Shown: in pieces, positions 1-8,135 of the stretch
How positions within the stretch are numbered: position 1 is the stretch's first letter
How the letters are laid out: every line of letters starts with the position of its first letter
Source of the DNA: an uncultured Coriobacteriaceae bacterium
Lineage (GTDB): Bacteria > Actinomycetota > Coriobacteriia > Coriobacteriales > Eggerthellaceae
Assembly: GCA_949294735.1 (NCBI GenBank)
Contig: CASFII010000006.1
Span: 496,001-560,000 of the forward strand
Direction of reading: 5' to 3'
DNA: 64,000 nucleotides
The notes under the pieces: generated by a model
The model's input: only the letters and a program-made list of their open reading frames with translations
Told to the model about the DNA's origin: nothing
Database searches by the model: none
Made by a program: the position numbers and the translations under genes

Positions 1-814
1 GGTTGTTTACAGATTGTACTGCAAAGACACTGCTGTCTAAGAACAGCGGGAAGCACTGCGCAAACATGCACCACAAAGCCAGGGTGAAAGCACGGTTCTG
101 GATCCAGCCGCCCTTGTTCCAGAACATGGCAGCAACGGTAGGAGCCAAAAGCAGAGCCAAACCGCAATACCAAGAATGCGTAGGCAAGCAGTTGTAGGTG
201 TAGCAGAAGTTCCACAGGTCATAACTGATAATGAATACCCAGGTCATGTCAGGCCACAGCATGTCTTGCTTTTTCTTGGAGACATAAATGCCCCACCAGC
301 CAGTCATGACGAAAATGTTCAGAATACCAGCAATGCCGTTGAATACGTTATGCCAACCGCCATACAGCAATACGCCTTCAGAGGATACCCAGGTGGTTCC
401 CCAAGCACGAACAGCACTTTCAAAGTCGCTTACAACAGCAATCAAAATATTGATAGCAACGATTACGAATGGGAAGCACTTGAACCATTCCGATTTGCCC
501 AGTTTGCCCCACTTATACTTCAGAGCCATGAAACCAATACAACCGATAGTTGCCGCATAAAGCTTCGCGTAGTGGAACCAACTGTTCATATACAGATGGG
601 TGGGATTTTCCAGTGCCCACTGAGCACCGTTCATTGCGCTTATGGTAATAGCAATGAAGTAGATGGTAAGTCCGGCAGGCAACACGAGGAAACACAGAAT
701 ACCGCCGAGTTTGCTCCTGCGCGCAAACTCGTTTACCAGGATCAGACAGATGAATACCATCGCCCATCCGGCCCACTGATAAAGGGCGTTTTCGCCATAC
801 ACTTCAAATAGCAT
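1..814 (-). CDS. DUF5692-like multipass membrane protein (3' truncated)
   Basis: An open frame runs leftward from an ATG at 814 to the window edge without a stop, giving 271 codons. A clear Shine-Dalgarno (AAGGAGG) sits just upstream of the start. The protein is strongly hydrophobic, with about seven to eight predicted membrane segments and many Trp residues, beginning MLFEVYGENALYQWAGWAMV. The overall look matches the DUF5692 family of uncharacterised membrane proteins that I recall from Coriobacteriia; this assignment is from memory of the family. It diverges from the TetR gene at 1271 with a repeat-rich gap between them, so it could be the TetR target, but that is inference. The C-terminus lies outside the window. 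Confidence 0.65.
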   Translation of the reverse strand, partial: MLFEVYGENALYQWAGWAMVFICLILVNEFARRSKLGGILCFLVLPAGLTIYFIAITISAMNGAQWALENPTHLYMNSWFHYAKLYAATIGCIGFMALKYKWGKLGKSEWFKCFPFVIVAINILIAVVSDFESAVRAWGTTWVSSEGVLLYGGWHNVFNGIAGILNIFVMTGWWGIYVSKKKQDMLWPDMTWVFIISYDLWNFCYTYNCLPTHSWYCGLALLLAPTVAAMFWNKGGWIQNRAFTLALWCMFAQCFPLFLDSSVFAVQSVNN

Positions 815-869
815 TATGACCTCCTTGCTCTATTCGACGGTCACGCCGTAGGGTTATATCTTGTTTTAC

Positions 870-1023
870 TGAACGAGTTGCTGGCGGCTATTCATAGTTG
901 CTGCTAGTTGCTGGCTGCTACTGACAACTATCGGTCGTGTAGCTGGCGCCGGTAAACCGTACAGCTGGCACCCAAAAGCTGTGCACTGGCGCCCTTGAGT
1001 CGTGCTACTGGCGCCCTTAAGCC
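870..1023. repeat. Degenerate tandem repeats, unit about 22 nt
   Basis: Within the 456-base gap between the DUF5692-like gene and the TetR gene, four imperfect units of 21-22 nt follow each other at 937-1023. Each contains the core CTGGCGCCC or a one-base variant. A looser set of GTTGCTGGCTGCTA-like units precedes them at 870-925. No ORF is plausible here. The rest of the gap is AT-richer and ends in the leader of the TetR gene, where TTGACA (1177-1182) and TTGACG (1192-1197) look like promoter -35 boxes, without a convincing matched -10. Confidence 0.6.
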
Positions 1024-1270
1024 GCCCTTCCCCACGCGTCCAATAAAACTTACATCCGCTGCGTCAAAAAATCGTCTTATGCCATGTCACTATGCTATTT
1101 TTCTTCCGTGTACAGCGCGCAGTGTAACACCCTTTCTGGGGCATTTGTTTCACAAAAATATTCGAAATGTAAATCTTTGACAAATAGTGTTTTGACGTAA
1201 AAAATCGCAGATAATAACGTAGAATATAGGTGAGCCCAGACAGAAGAAACTAACCAGAAAGGGGCTTACT

Positions 1271-1885
1271 ATGTCCGTACGTTCCGCGCACGAAAGCCGC
1301 CGTCTAACAGGACGCGCTGGCGACATTGTCCAGGCAACGCGCAAGCTCTACGAAACCAAGGGCATTGCTAAAACCACCATGAAAAACATTGCCGAAGAAA
1401 CGGGTGTTACCCGCGAACTTCTGTATTACTATTTCTCGAACAAAGAAGCTATCACCAATGCGGTTATAGATGACTATGTTGAAGACATAGTAGAAAGTGT
1501 GTTGGTATGGAACGAAGGCCGTTCCTTTGGGGATGTACGCGGCGCTCTGCGTAGTTGTATCCAAACGTTTCGCAGGGCCTTGTACGACACTAACGGCCAA
1601 CCGCGCGCTATGTTTTTGGTCTTAAACGAACTGGGCATTCGCGAACAGTTCGCCATCCGAGCTATCAAGGAAACCGTTGATTGTATTGATGCCTATGTGG
1701 TTACCGAATACGCCAAGCATCACAAAATAGAGATTGAACTTGTGTACGAAATGTTCTGCACCGTTATTTTCGGACTGGTAGGGTTGCTAAAACTTAAACC
1801 CGACGTGCCCGACGAAACACTTATGAAGATTGTTGCTCAAACGCTTCGGTTAGATTTGAACGGCAATAAGTCGCAGACCTTCTAG
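1271..1885 (+). CDS. TetR/AcrR family transcriptional regulator
   Basis: A 204-aa protein with an N-terminal helix-turn-helix at about residues 28-75. It shows the typical TetR pattern KTTMKNIAEETGVTRELLYYYF followed by NKEA, then an all-helical C-terminal ligand domain with no recognisable subfamily signature. The start ATG is preceded by GAAAGGGG at suitable spacing. Its last 36 bases overlap the 3' end of the convergent coaX gene (1850-1885), so the two mRNAs are complementary at their ends. The divergent DUF5692-like membrane gene is the natural candidate target, with autoregulation likely; neither the ligand nor the operator can be read from the sequence. Confidence 0.9.
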   Translation: MSVRSAHESRRLTGRAGDIVQATRKLYETKGIAKTTMKNIAEETGVTRELLYYYFSNKEAITNAVIDDYVEDIVESVLVWNEGRSFGDVRGALRSCIQTFRRALYDTNGQPRAMFLVLNELGIREQFAIRAIKETVDCIDAYVVTEYAKHHKIEIELVYEMFCTVIFGLVGLLKLKPDVPDETLMKIVAQTLRLDLNGNKSQTF

Positions 1886-2614
1886 GGTAAGTTCAGGATG
1901 AACAGTGTTGGGTGTATGCAGATAATCTGCCATACGTTTTGCCAATCCACCCGTTAGGACCACAGGAACTTCTTCGCCCAGCTGTTCGAAAATTCGGCGC
2001 AGTAAGCCATCCACACGATCCGCTTCACCGTATACAATGCCTGCCTGGATTGCCTTTTCAGTGCTCGTCCCAATGGCGGTATGTGGGTCAACTAAGTCAA
2101 TCGTGGCCAAGCGTGTTGCGTTCGCAAACAGCGCAGATGCAGAAGTTTCTACGCCAGGAGCAATAACGCCGCCTACAAACTTACCGCGACGGTCAATGAC
2201 TTCAATATTGGTTGCTGTTCCAAAATCTACCACTACAACTGGTGCACCAAACAAAGCCTTTGCAGCCACCGCGTCAGCCACGCGGTCGGCCCCAATCTCA
2301 GAGGGGCTAGGATAGTCGGCCTCAAACAAGCCTGCGGCACTTTCGGCAGTGCACACCACGGGTGGCTTACCCGTAAGCGTTTGGAGAGCCTCACACCAAA
2401 CGGTCGTCAATGGAGGAACCACCGAAGCAAGCACGCTACTCCAGCCGTTCGCAATGTTGAAGTCCTCTGTCCTGAAAAGTGGTAAAAGTTTTGCGCGGAG
2501 TTCGTCAGACGTGTGCGACTTATTCGTAGCAATTCGCCACATGTTAAGCAGCTTTTCTCCGTCGTAAATTCCTAAGGTACTTTGGGTATTTCCCACGTCA
2601 ACGGCAAGTAACAT
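1850..2614 (-). CDS. coaX: Type III pantothenate kinase
   Basis: CoaX phosphorylates pantothenate, the first step of coenzyme A synthesis. The N-terminus MLLAVDVGNTQSTLGIYDG carries the ASKHA phosphate-1 motif DVGNT. Downstream are the type III motifs GADRVADAVAA and VVVDFGTATNIEVID, then GGVIAPGV. At 254 aa it matches the usual family length. I chose the ATG at 2614, because the alternative at 2638 adds eight residues before the conserved start; AAAGGAG lies upstream of 2614 at a slightly long spacing. The 3' end overlaps the convergent TetR gene by 36 bp. It diverges from the two-component regulator at 2762. Confidence 0.93.
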   Translation of the reverse strand: MLLAVDVGNTQSTLGIYDGEKLLNMWRIATNKSHTSDELRAKLLPLFRTEDFNIANGWSSVLASVVPPLTTVWCEALQTLTGKPPVVCTAESAAGLFEADYPSPSEIGADRVADAVAAKALFGAPVVVVDFGTATNIEVIDRRGKFVGGVIAPGVETSASALFANATRLATIDLVDPHTAIGTSTEKAIQAGIVYGEADRVDGLLRRIFEQLGEEVPVVLTGGLAKRMADYLHTPNTVHPELTLEGLRLIAVQI

Positions 2615-2761
2615 ATTCCCAACAAACTCCTTTATCACCCAGCAGCTTTGCGGCGCTTTGGTTTATAGTAAACGATTGCGGAACAACATTCGGGTGTTCA
2701 GCATAATCTTCGCAAAAGATTGCATTTTGAACACGAAACCCGCTGGCAGAAAGGCACAAGC

Positions 2762-3457
2762 ATGAGCGAAAATCCTAGTCGCATCTTAGTTGTTGACGAC
2801 GAAGCATCCATTACCGAATTTGTAAGTTATGCCCTTCGAAAAGAAGGCTATGACGTTGACGTGGTTGCCAACGGTGAAGAAGCCTATGCGCTTGCCTTAG
2901 AGAAAGACTACGATTTGTACGTGCTAGATATTATGCTGCCAGGCATGGACGGTTATGAACTTTGCCGCCGCTTGCGGAGCAAGACCACGGCACCAGTACT
3001 TTTCCTTTCTGCACGCGATACCGAATTGGACAAGGTTGTTGGTCTGGAAATTGGCGGAGACGATTACTTGGCCAAGCCGTTTGGCGTTCGTGAACTTATC
3101 GCCCGTGTTCGCGCACTCCTTCGCCGCGGTTCAGGCGGCGACTTCCCTGCTGCTAACCACAGCATTTCTGCCGGTGGTCTTACCTTGGATGAAAGTGCAC
3201 ACACCGCAAAGGGTGAACACGGAAACATCAACCTCACGCCGCGTGAATTCGAACTTCTGGCAAGCCTGATGCGTAATGCGGGCAAGGTTGTTTCGCGCGA
3301 AGACTTATTGCGTGATGCCTGGGGCTGGGAATACCTTACAGAAACCAAAACCGTTGACACCCATATCAAACGCCTACGCGATAAAATTGAAGCCTCTGGA
3401 TATGACCCTGGTCTGGTAGAAACGGTGCGCGGTTACGGGTATCGCTTCCGTCAATAA
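2762..3457 (+). CDS. OmpR/PhoB-family response regulator
   Basis: A 231-aa regulator. The receiver domain (about residues 7-120) has the acidic pair VVDDE, the phospho-acceptor Asp in YVLDIMLPGMDG, and the Lys in YLAKPFGVREL. A winged-helix DNA-binding domain follows (about 130-230) with LTPREFELL and the recognition region TKTVDTHIKRLRDKIE. The start at 2762 (MSENPSRILVVDDE) has GAAAGG upstream; an in-frame start at 2720 would add 14 atypical residues. The stop at 3457 abuts the partner histidine kinase gene, so the two are surely translated together. The signal sensed is unknown. Confidence 0.93.
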   Translation: MSENPSRILVVDDEASITEFVSYALRKEGYDVDVVANGEEAYALALEKDYDLYVLDIMLPGMDGYELCRRLRSKTTAPVLFLSARDTELDKVVGLEIGGDDYLAKPFGVRELIARVRALLRRGSGGDFPAANHSISAGGLTLDESAHTAKGEHGNINLTPREFELLASLMRNAGKVVSREDLLRDAWGWEYLTETKTVDTHIKRLRDKIEASGYDPGLVETVRGYGYRFRQ

Positions 3458-3460
3458 TTG

Positions 3461-4558
3461 GTGAGCACTATTAAACGTCTGCAAACATACTTTGCATTTC
3501 TGGCAACCCTGCTTGCCATACTGTCGTGCATCATCATGGCTGGTGTAGGTTTTTTGGTCTGGGACACTACCCCGTATTTGTTTTTCCTGATTCCCCCTAT
3601 TGCGGTTATCGTCTTTTGCCTCAGCCTGCTTATTGGATACTTCATTGCTGAACCATTGCGTCTTTTGGTGGGTCGCGTTAAGGAATATCGCATTGGGGAC
3701 GAAAAGATTTTCCCCAAAGACGGGCGCCTGTACGAAGCTGATGAATTGGCGAAAAGCTTTAACGAGCTTGCAGAAACACTTGACCGCCAGGAAAAGGATC
3801 TTATCCTTCAGGACCGTCGTCAAAAGGAATTCGTGAGCGACGTTGCGCACGAACTGCGTACGCCCTTAACCGCTATCAGCGGCAATGCGGAAATGCTCCT
3901 TGACCCCGATTTGCCGCCCGAACTCCATGATAAGTTTGCCCATATTGTCATGAGCGAAAGCTCACGCCTGAGCAGACTGACGAAAGACCTTCTTTCGCTC
4001 CAGCGCATGGAAACTACTTCTCCGGCAGAATTCCGTCTCATTCACCTGAAAGAATTGGTGTATGAGGTATTGGATATGCTTGATCCTATTTTGCGCGAAG
4101 TGGAAGCACACACTGAAGTAAAGGGCGAAGCGCCCGATGTTTTGGGTGACCGCGACCGCTTGAAGCAGGTTATTTTCAACCTGGTAGAAAATGCCTCTCG
4201 TTTTATTGATAAGGGCGGGCATATCACCATTGAGCTCTATGGCTTACAAGGAAATTCAATCATAGCCGTCAAAGATGATGGCACAGGGTTTGGCGACGTT
4301 GACCCGAAGCTGTTGTTTGACCGCTTCTACCGTACCGACGCCTCACGTGCCCGCAATACGGGAGGTACGGGCTTGGGCTTAGCTATCGTGAAATCGGTGG
4401 TTCAGGCACACGATGGTACCGTTCGTGCCTTTAATTTGCCGCAAGGCGGTGCTTGCTTCTTAGTGGCGCTGCCTTCCGTCACCCCAGAACTAAACCAGGA
4501 TCCTACGCGCAAAAAGGGAATCTCTGCGCAAAAAAGAACCAGTACGCAAAAGCATTAG
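3461..4558 (+). CDS. Membrane sensor histidine kinase
   Basis: Partner of the response regulator immediately upstream. Two N-terminal membrane segments (about residues 8-32 and 36-62) are separated by almost no outside loop, so it probably senses within or near the membrane. A HAMP-like linker follows, then the H-box VAHELRTPLTAISGN with the phosphorylated His, and the ATPase N, G1, F and G2 boxes (NLVENASRF, DDGTGFG, LFDRFYRTD, GGTGLGLAIVK). The start is either TTG 3458, directly after the regulator's stop, or GTG 3461; I prefer GTG. No separate Shine-Dalgarno is obvious, which fits translational coupling. The tail is short and Lys/Gln rich. Confidence 0.92.
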   Translation: MSTIKRLQTYFAFLATLLAILSCIIMAGVGFLVWDTTPYLFFLIPPIAVIVFCLSLLIGYFIAEPLRLLVGRVKEYRIGDEKIFPKDGRLYEADELAKSFNELAETLDRQEKDLILQDRRQKEFVSDVAHELRTPLTAISGNAEMLLDPDLPPELHDKFAHIVMSESSRLSRLTKDLLSLQRMETTSPAEFRLIHLKELVYEVLDMLDPILREVEAHTEVKGEAPDVLGDRDRLKQVIFNLVENASRFIDKGGHITIELYGLQGNSIIAVKDDGTGFGDVDPKLLFDRFYRTDASRARNTGGTGLGLAIVKSVVQAHDGTVRAFNLPQGGACFLVALPSVTPELNQDPTRKKGISAQKRTSTQKH

Positions 4559-4585
4559 GTTAAGGATTTTTTCAAAGTCTTCCTT

Positions 4586-4720
4586 TGTGTGTTTGTGGCA
4601 CGAGAATTTGCACGTTTGTGGCACGGAGATTCTCGTGTTTGTAGCACGGAAACTCACACAACAACACGGTGATTCGCGTGTTTGCAACACTGAGATTTGC
4701 GTGTCAGCACGGAGACTTAC
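4586..4720. repeat. Degenerate tandem repeats, unit about 24 nt
   Basis: The gap between the convergent ends of the histidine kinase and the DsrN-like gene is filled by about six imperfect units of 19-24 nt, first three exactly 24 nt. The core is GTTTGTGGCACGGAGATT. Copies diverge rightwards. The units are directly adjacent, unlike CRISPR. No coding frame is credible. Confidence 0.65.
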
Positions 4721-4733
4721 ACGTCGGCGCTGG

Positions 4734-6140
4734 TTAACGCTCCGACGTCCCTTGCGCCTTGCGCGCCGCCTCTGCAAAGGCAGGTGCCCATTCAGGAGAT
4801 GCCAAGGCGTGCAAGTGTGTATAGCCTGCTACAACATTCTTATACGAAGCGTCATCGTGCCTATTCATAATGCCGTGTCCGCGAGTATTAGCGCATACGA
4901 GCGGTACGCTTTCCGCCTTGTCCACCACATGAGAATGATGGTGCTCATGCCCTACTAGTTTGGTTCCTGGTTGCATCCATGGGTGTCCTTCTAGAACTTC
5001 TAACACGGCATAACCATGACCCTGACGAGCTTCTTCCATCATGACTGACAAATCCAAGACGCCACACATGCTGAAACTACCCTCTTCGCAGTGAAGCGTG
5101 TTACCTAAATACATGAGTCCACCGCATTCGGCATATACGGGATAGCCCGCTTCAGCAAACGCTTTGACGCTTTCACGGAAAGACTTGTTAGCTTCAAGGT
5201 CGGCAGCGAACACTTCTGGAAAACCGCCGCCTATGTAAAGCCCCGAAATTCCCTCAGGAAGCGCCTTGTCCGCCATGCTGTCGCAGAACACCAAGTCTGC
5301 GCCAGCCGCCTGTAGTGCTTCTAAGTTTTCTGGATAATAGAACGAAAATGCACGATCACGCACAACGGCAATTTTCACACGGTCTGAACCTGCATAAGCA
5401 GTGGTTTCAGGAGCCTTTTCGCCCAGTTCGGGAGCGCTTTCAGCAATCTTTTTGATGAGCTCGAAGTCAACGTGTTCAGCAACGATAGATGCAATTTCAT
5501 CTAGCTGCGCATCTTTCTCTTCGGCTTCAGTATTAGAAGTAAGACCCAGATGACGGTCGGGAATATCCATGCGCTTATCAAATGGAAGCACTCCTACCAC
5601 GGGGATGCCACAGTATTCTTCAATGCAGGCACGCACGAGCCTTTCTTGGCGCTTTCCTTTCACGCGGTTCAGGAGAACGCCCGCAAGATTAACGTCCTTG
5701 TCGAAGTTCATAAAACCCTGCACCAGTGCTGCCGTACTGCGTGTCATGCGTGTACAGTCAACCACCAAGATGACAGGCAGTCCAAGCTGCTTAGCTACTT
5801 CAGCTGAAGAACTGCTACCAGCAACATCAGACCCGTCATATAAGCCCATAGCAGCTTCAACAATTACCAAGTCCGCTGGACTGTTTCCCATATTCCCCGC
5901 AGCAGCGTTATGGAGTACACGACGCATCATAGAAGCATCCATGAAGTAGGGGTCAAGGTTGCGGCTTTCGCGTCGAGCCGCTACCGTATGCCAGCCCGTA
6001 TCTAAATAGTCGGGACCCTTTTTGAATGGCTGAACCGCCACACCCTTGTTCGCAAGTGAACGTAGCAGACCCAGTGTAAAGACTGTTTTGCCACTTCTAC
6101 CGTGCGGTGCTGCAATCATAAAACGAGGAATTGAAGTCAT
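4734..6140 (-). CDS. dsrN: CbiA-family glutamine-dependent amidase, probable siroheme amide synthase DsrN
   Basis: A 468-aa two-domain protein of the cobyrinate a,c-diamide synthase family. The N-terminal ATP-binding domain starts with APHGRSGKT (residues 11-19) and has GLYDGSDVAGSSSSAEVAK. The C-terminal class I glutamine amidotransferase domain has the nucleophile Cys339 in YAECGGLMYLG and a downstream GHGYAVLE and HEHHHSH region. CbiA amidates the cobyrinate ring in B12 synthesis, but in dsr loci the homologue DsrN is thought to amidate siroheme to siroamide for DsrAB. It lies two genes from dsrMKJOP and no other B12 genes are visible, so I read it as DsrN. Start at 6140 has GAAAGGC upstream. 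CbiA proper remains possible. Confidence 0.75.
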   Translation of the reverse strand: MTSIPRFMIAAPHGRSGKTVFTLGLLRSLANKGVAVQPFKKGPDYLDTGWHTVAARRESRNLDPYFMDASMMRRVLHNAAAGNMGNSPADLVIVEAAMGLYDGSDVAGSSSSAEVAKQLGLPVILVVDCTRMTRSTAALVQGFMNFDKDVNLAGVLLNRVKGKRQERLVRACIEEYCGIPVVGVLPFDKRMDIPDRHLGLTSNTEAEEKDAQLDEIASIVAEHVDFELIKKIAESAPELGEKAPETTAYAGSDRVKIAVVRDRAFSFYYPENLEALQAAGADLVFCDSMADKALPEGISGLYIGGGFPEVFAADLEANKSFRESVKAFAEAGYPVYAECGGLMYLGNTLHCEEGSFSMCGVLDLSVMMEEARQGHGYAVLEVLEGHPWMQPGTKLVGHEHHHSHVVDKAESVPLVCANTRGHGIMNRHDDASYKNVVAGYTHLHALASPEWAPAFAEAARKAQGTSER

Positions 6141-6235
6141 GAAGTGCCTTTCATACTGCGCAGGTGCGCCGCAAATTTTTCCTGAATCAACATACCAGAA
6201 CAGATACCACAAAGTAACCCAATGAACCCAATAGA

Positions 6236-6420
6236 GACGTGTTTTTGGGTCTTATAACTATAAAGAAGCACTTGCTCTTAAATCCGAAACAAGTCTGAGC
6301 TTCATACTTAACTAGATATTTTTAAGCGAAGCAGCGCGACGCATAGTGAAGCAGCGTTAGCTGCGAAACGTTAGGAGCGCGTCGCAGTTGAGGGTTTAAG
6401 GGCAAGCGCTTCTTAAAACT
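6236..6420. repeat. MITE-like inverted-repeat element, copy A
   Basis: The 336-base gap between dsrN and dsrC is almost filled by this element. The left end GACGTGTTTTTGGGT (6236-6250) matches the inverse of the family end motif. Inside, the segments around AAACAAGTCTGAGCTT and CATAGTGAAGCAGCGTTAGC recur in copy B near 30.1-30.4 kb. Sub-terminal arms (near 6271-6287 and 6391-6407, GCACTTGCTCTTAAAT against GGGTTTAAGGGCAAGC) are inverted. The right end motif is degraded and runs into the dsrC terminator. No ORF inside. Confidence 0.6.
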
Positions 6421-6424
6421 CAAA

Positions 6425-6453
6425 CAAAAAAGAAGCGCTCCGAAGAGCGCTTC
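6425..6453 (-). terminator. Rho-independent terminator of dsrC
   Basis: On the minus strand a perfect 9-bp stem GAAGCGCTC/GAGCGCTTC closes a TTCG tetraloop and is followed by six T residues. It lies 24 bases after the dsrC stop. Confidence 0.9.
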
Positions 6454-6476
6454 TCCTTGAAGATTAATTGTAAGGC

Positions 6477-6791
6477 TTAGACGCAGCCGGTCGGCTTCAT
6501 CAAACCAGCAATCTTGCAAGCTCCCTTGCCCGGGCCGCTGGGGAACAGTTCGTAGATTTCAGCGTTGGACTTACCGGTGTCCTTCAGCATCTTACGAACC
6601 ATCGGAGCTACACCAAAGTCTGCATAATACTGACGCAGATAGTTGATGATCTTCCAGTGTTCTTCGGTCAGTTCAACGTCTTCGGTCTTAGCGATAGCTT
6701 CTGCTACCTCTTCGTCCCACAGAGTAGGATCTTCCAAGAAACCGTCTTCGTCGAGAGCAAGAACGCGATCGCCTACTTGCAGTTCTGCCAT
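6477..6791 (-). CDS. dsrC: DsrC sulfur carrier protein of dissimilatory sulfite reduction
   Basis: A 104-aa DsrC. It carries the diagnostic C-terminal arm with two conserved cysteines, Cys92 and the penultimate Cys103, eleven residues apart, in ACKIAGLMKPTGCV. Both are needed to form the DsrC trisulfide with a sulfite-derived sulfur, so this is a true DsrC and not a TusE-like single-cysteine relative. The trisulfide is then reduced by DsrMKJOP, whose genes lie directly upstream on the same strand. The start ATG has GGAGGAGG upstream, and a strong terminator follows the stop, so dsrC can be the last gene of that operon or a strongly expressed separate unit. Confidence 0.96.
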   Translation of the reverse strand: MAELQVGDRVLALDEDGFLEDPTLWDEEVAEAIAKTEDVELTEEHWKIINYLRQYYADFGVAPMVRKMLKDTGKSNAEIYELFPSGPGKGACKIAGLMKPTGCV

Positions 6792-6923
6792 TTCTTACCT
6801 CCTCCAATGATGATTGGCATTTCTAATAAAATGTCAGCCTTTATCTTGGCTTATACAAGTTATCACATCAGGCCGCGTGCCGCAAGCATACGGCCTGAAT
6901 GCGTGATACAAAATCCGTGAGCG

Positions 6924-8135
6924 TTAGTGCTCACCACCAGCTTCTTCAAGCTTGCGCTCGTATTCTTCGCTGTGATCGAAAGCAATACCCGTTTCGTTCA
7001 CGGCAACAGCAATCTTGTACAGAATGGTCAGTACGAAAAAGCCAATTGCATAGATGCCGATGATGACGCAAATCTCGTTCGGGTTGGGAATGTAGTTAAT
7101 AACTTCTTCGAAGGAGTTCGGTACATAACCAGCCAAGATCAAGCCAAGACCCTTGTCAATCCAGCATGCCAAGAATACGCAAATCAAAGCTACGGGAAGA
7201 ACCTTCAGGTTCTTGCGCATCTTTGGTACCAGCAACAGGAACAAACCTACAAATGCCAGCACTACAGCGGTCCACATGAAGGGAACCAGCTGATTTTCGC
7301 CATCAAGACCTGCGAACAGGTAGATGAGCGAAGCTTTGTGTGACGGAACGTTGCTGTAGAACGCGGTGAAGATTTCCAACAGGAAGAAGAACACGTTAGC
7401 AATCATGGCATAGCATACCGTCTTTGCCAAAGCGTCAATTGCCTTGTCGGTAACCTTAAACGTGCTAAAGCGACGCATAATCATGCACACCACAATAAGT
7501 ACTGCCGGGCCTGCTGCAAATGCGGAAGCCAGGAAGCGAGGTGCCATGATAGCCGTCATCCAGAAGTAACGGCCAGGCAGACCAGCAATCAGGAAAGCCG
7601 TAACCGTGTGGATGCTGAATGCCAGAGGAATAGAAATGATAGCCAGAATGCGGCACCACTTCGGGGCTTTAACACCCTTGCGTTCTGCACCCAGAACCGT
7701 CCAACCAATCAGGATGTTTACCAACAGGTAAGACGAAAGTACGCACATATCCCAGAACAACATTGCATGTGGTGAGGGATAGAGGATTACATTAAACACG
7801 CGGGTTGGATAGCCAAGGTCGGCAAGAACGAAGAGCAGCGCAACTACGATAGCAGCAACTGCCATGAATTCGCCGAAAATGACAATTTTGCCGTATGTTC
7901 TAAAGTTGTGTAAGTACAGCGGAATGGCAACCATAACGCCAGATGCTGCAATACCAACCATAAACGTAAACTGAGAAATATACAGACCCCAGTTAACGTC
8001 GCGGCTCATACCGGTCAAGCCCAAGCCATAGTTAAACTGGTTAATGTAAGCAGCAATACCAATGCCAATGAAGACCAGCAGAATTGCTACCCAAGCCCAG
8101 TACAGCTTGCCGCCCTTAAGCGCTTTTTCTAGCAT
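6924..8135 (-). CDS. dsrP: DsrP, NrfD-type membrane subunit of DsrMKJOP
   Basis: A 403-aa integral membrane protein with about ten predicted helices, of the NrfD/PsrC family, which exchanges electrons with the quinone pool. It keeps the dsrP-like N-terminus with WAWVAILLVFIGIGIAAYI, and the GLYISQFTFMVGIAASGVMV segment typical of NrfD proteins. Its start codon overlaps the dsrO stop by one base (TAATG), giving translational coupling, and GGAGGTG precedes the start. It pairs with the iron-sulfur subunit DsrO on the outer face of the membrane. The last 130 bases before dsrC hold no gene. Confidence 0.94.
   Translation of the reverse strand: MLEKALKGGKLYWAWVAILLVFIGIGIAAYINQFNYGLGLTGMSRDVNWGLYISQFTFMVGIAASGVMVAIPLYLHNFRTYGKIVIFGEFMAVAAIVVALLFVLADLGYPTRVFNVILYPSPHAMLFWDMCVLSSYLLVNILIGWTVLGAERKGVKAPKWCRILAIISIPLAFSIHTVTAFLIAGLPGRYFWMTAIMAPRFLASAFAAGPAVLIVVCMIMRRFSTFKVTDKAIDALAKTVCYAMIANVFFFLLEIFTAFYSNVPSHKASLIYLFAGLDGENQLVPFMWTAVVLAFVGLFLLLVPKMRKNLKVLPVALICVFLACWIDKGLGLILAGYVPNSFEEVINYIPNPNEICVIIGIYAIGFFVLTILYKIAVAVNETGIAFDHSEEYERKLEEAGGEH

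Noticed and set aside
176..811. Plus-strand frame of 211 codons at the left edge
   Set aside because: The opposite strand carries a continuous hydrophobic protein with a strong ribosome site that reaches the window edge.
4586..4720. Possible CRISPR array
   Set aside because: Units are adjacent with no unique spacers and diverge steadily; no cas genes in the window.
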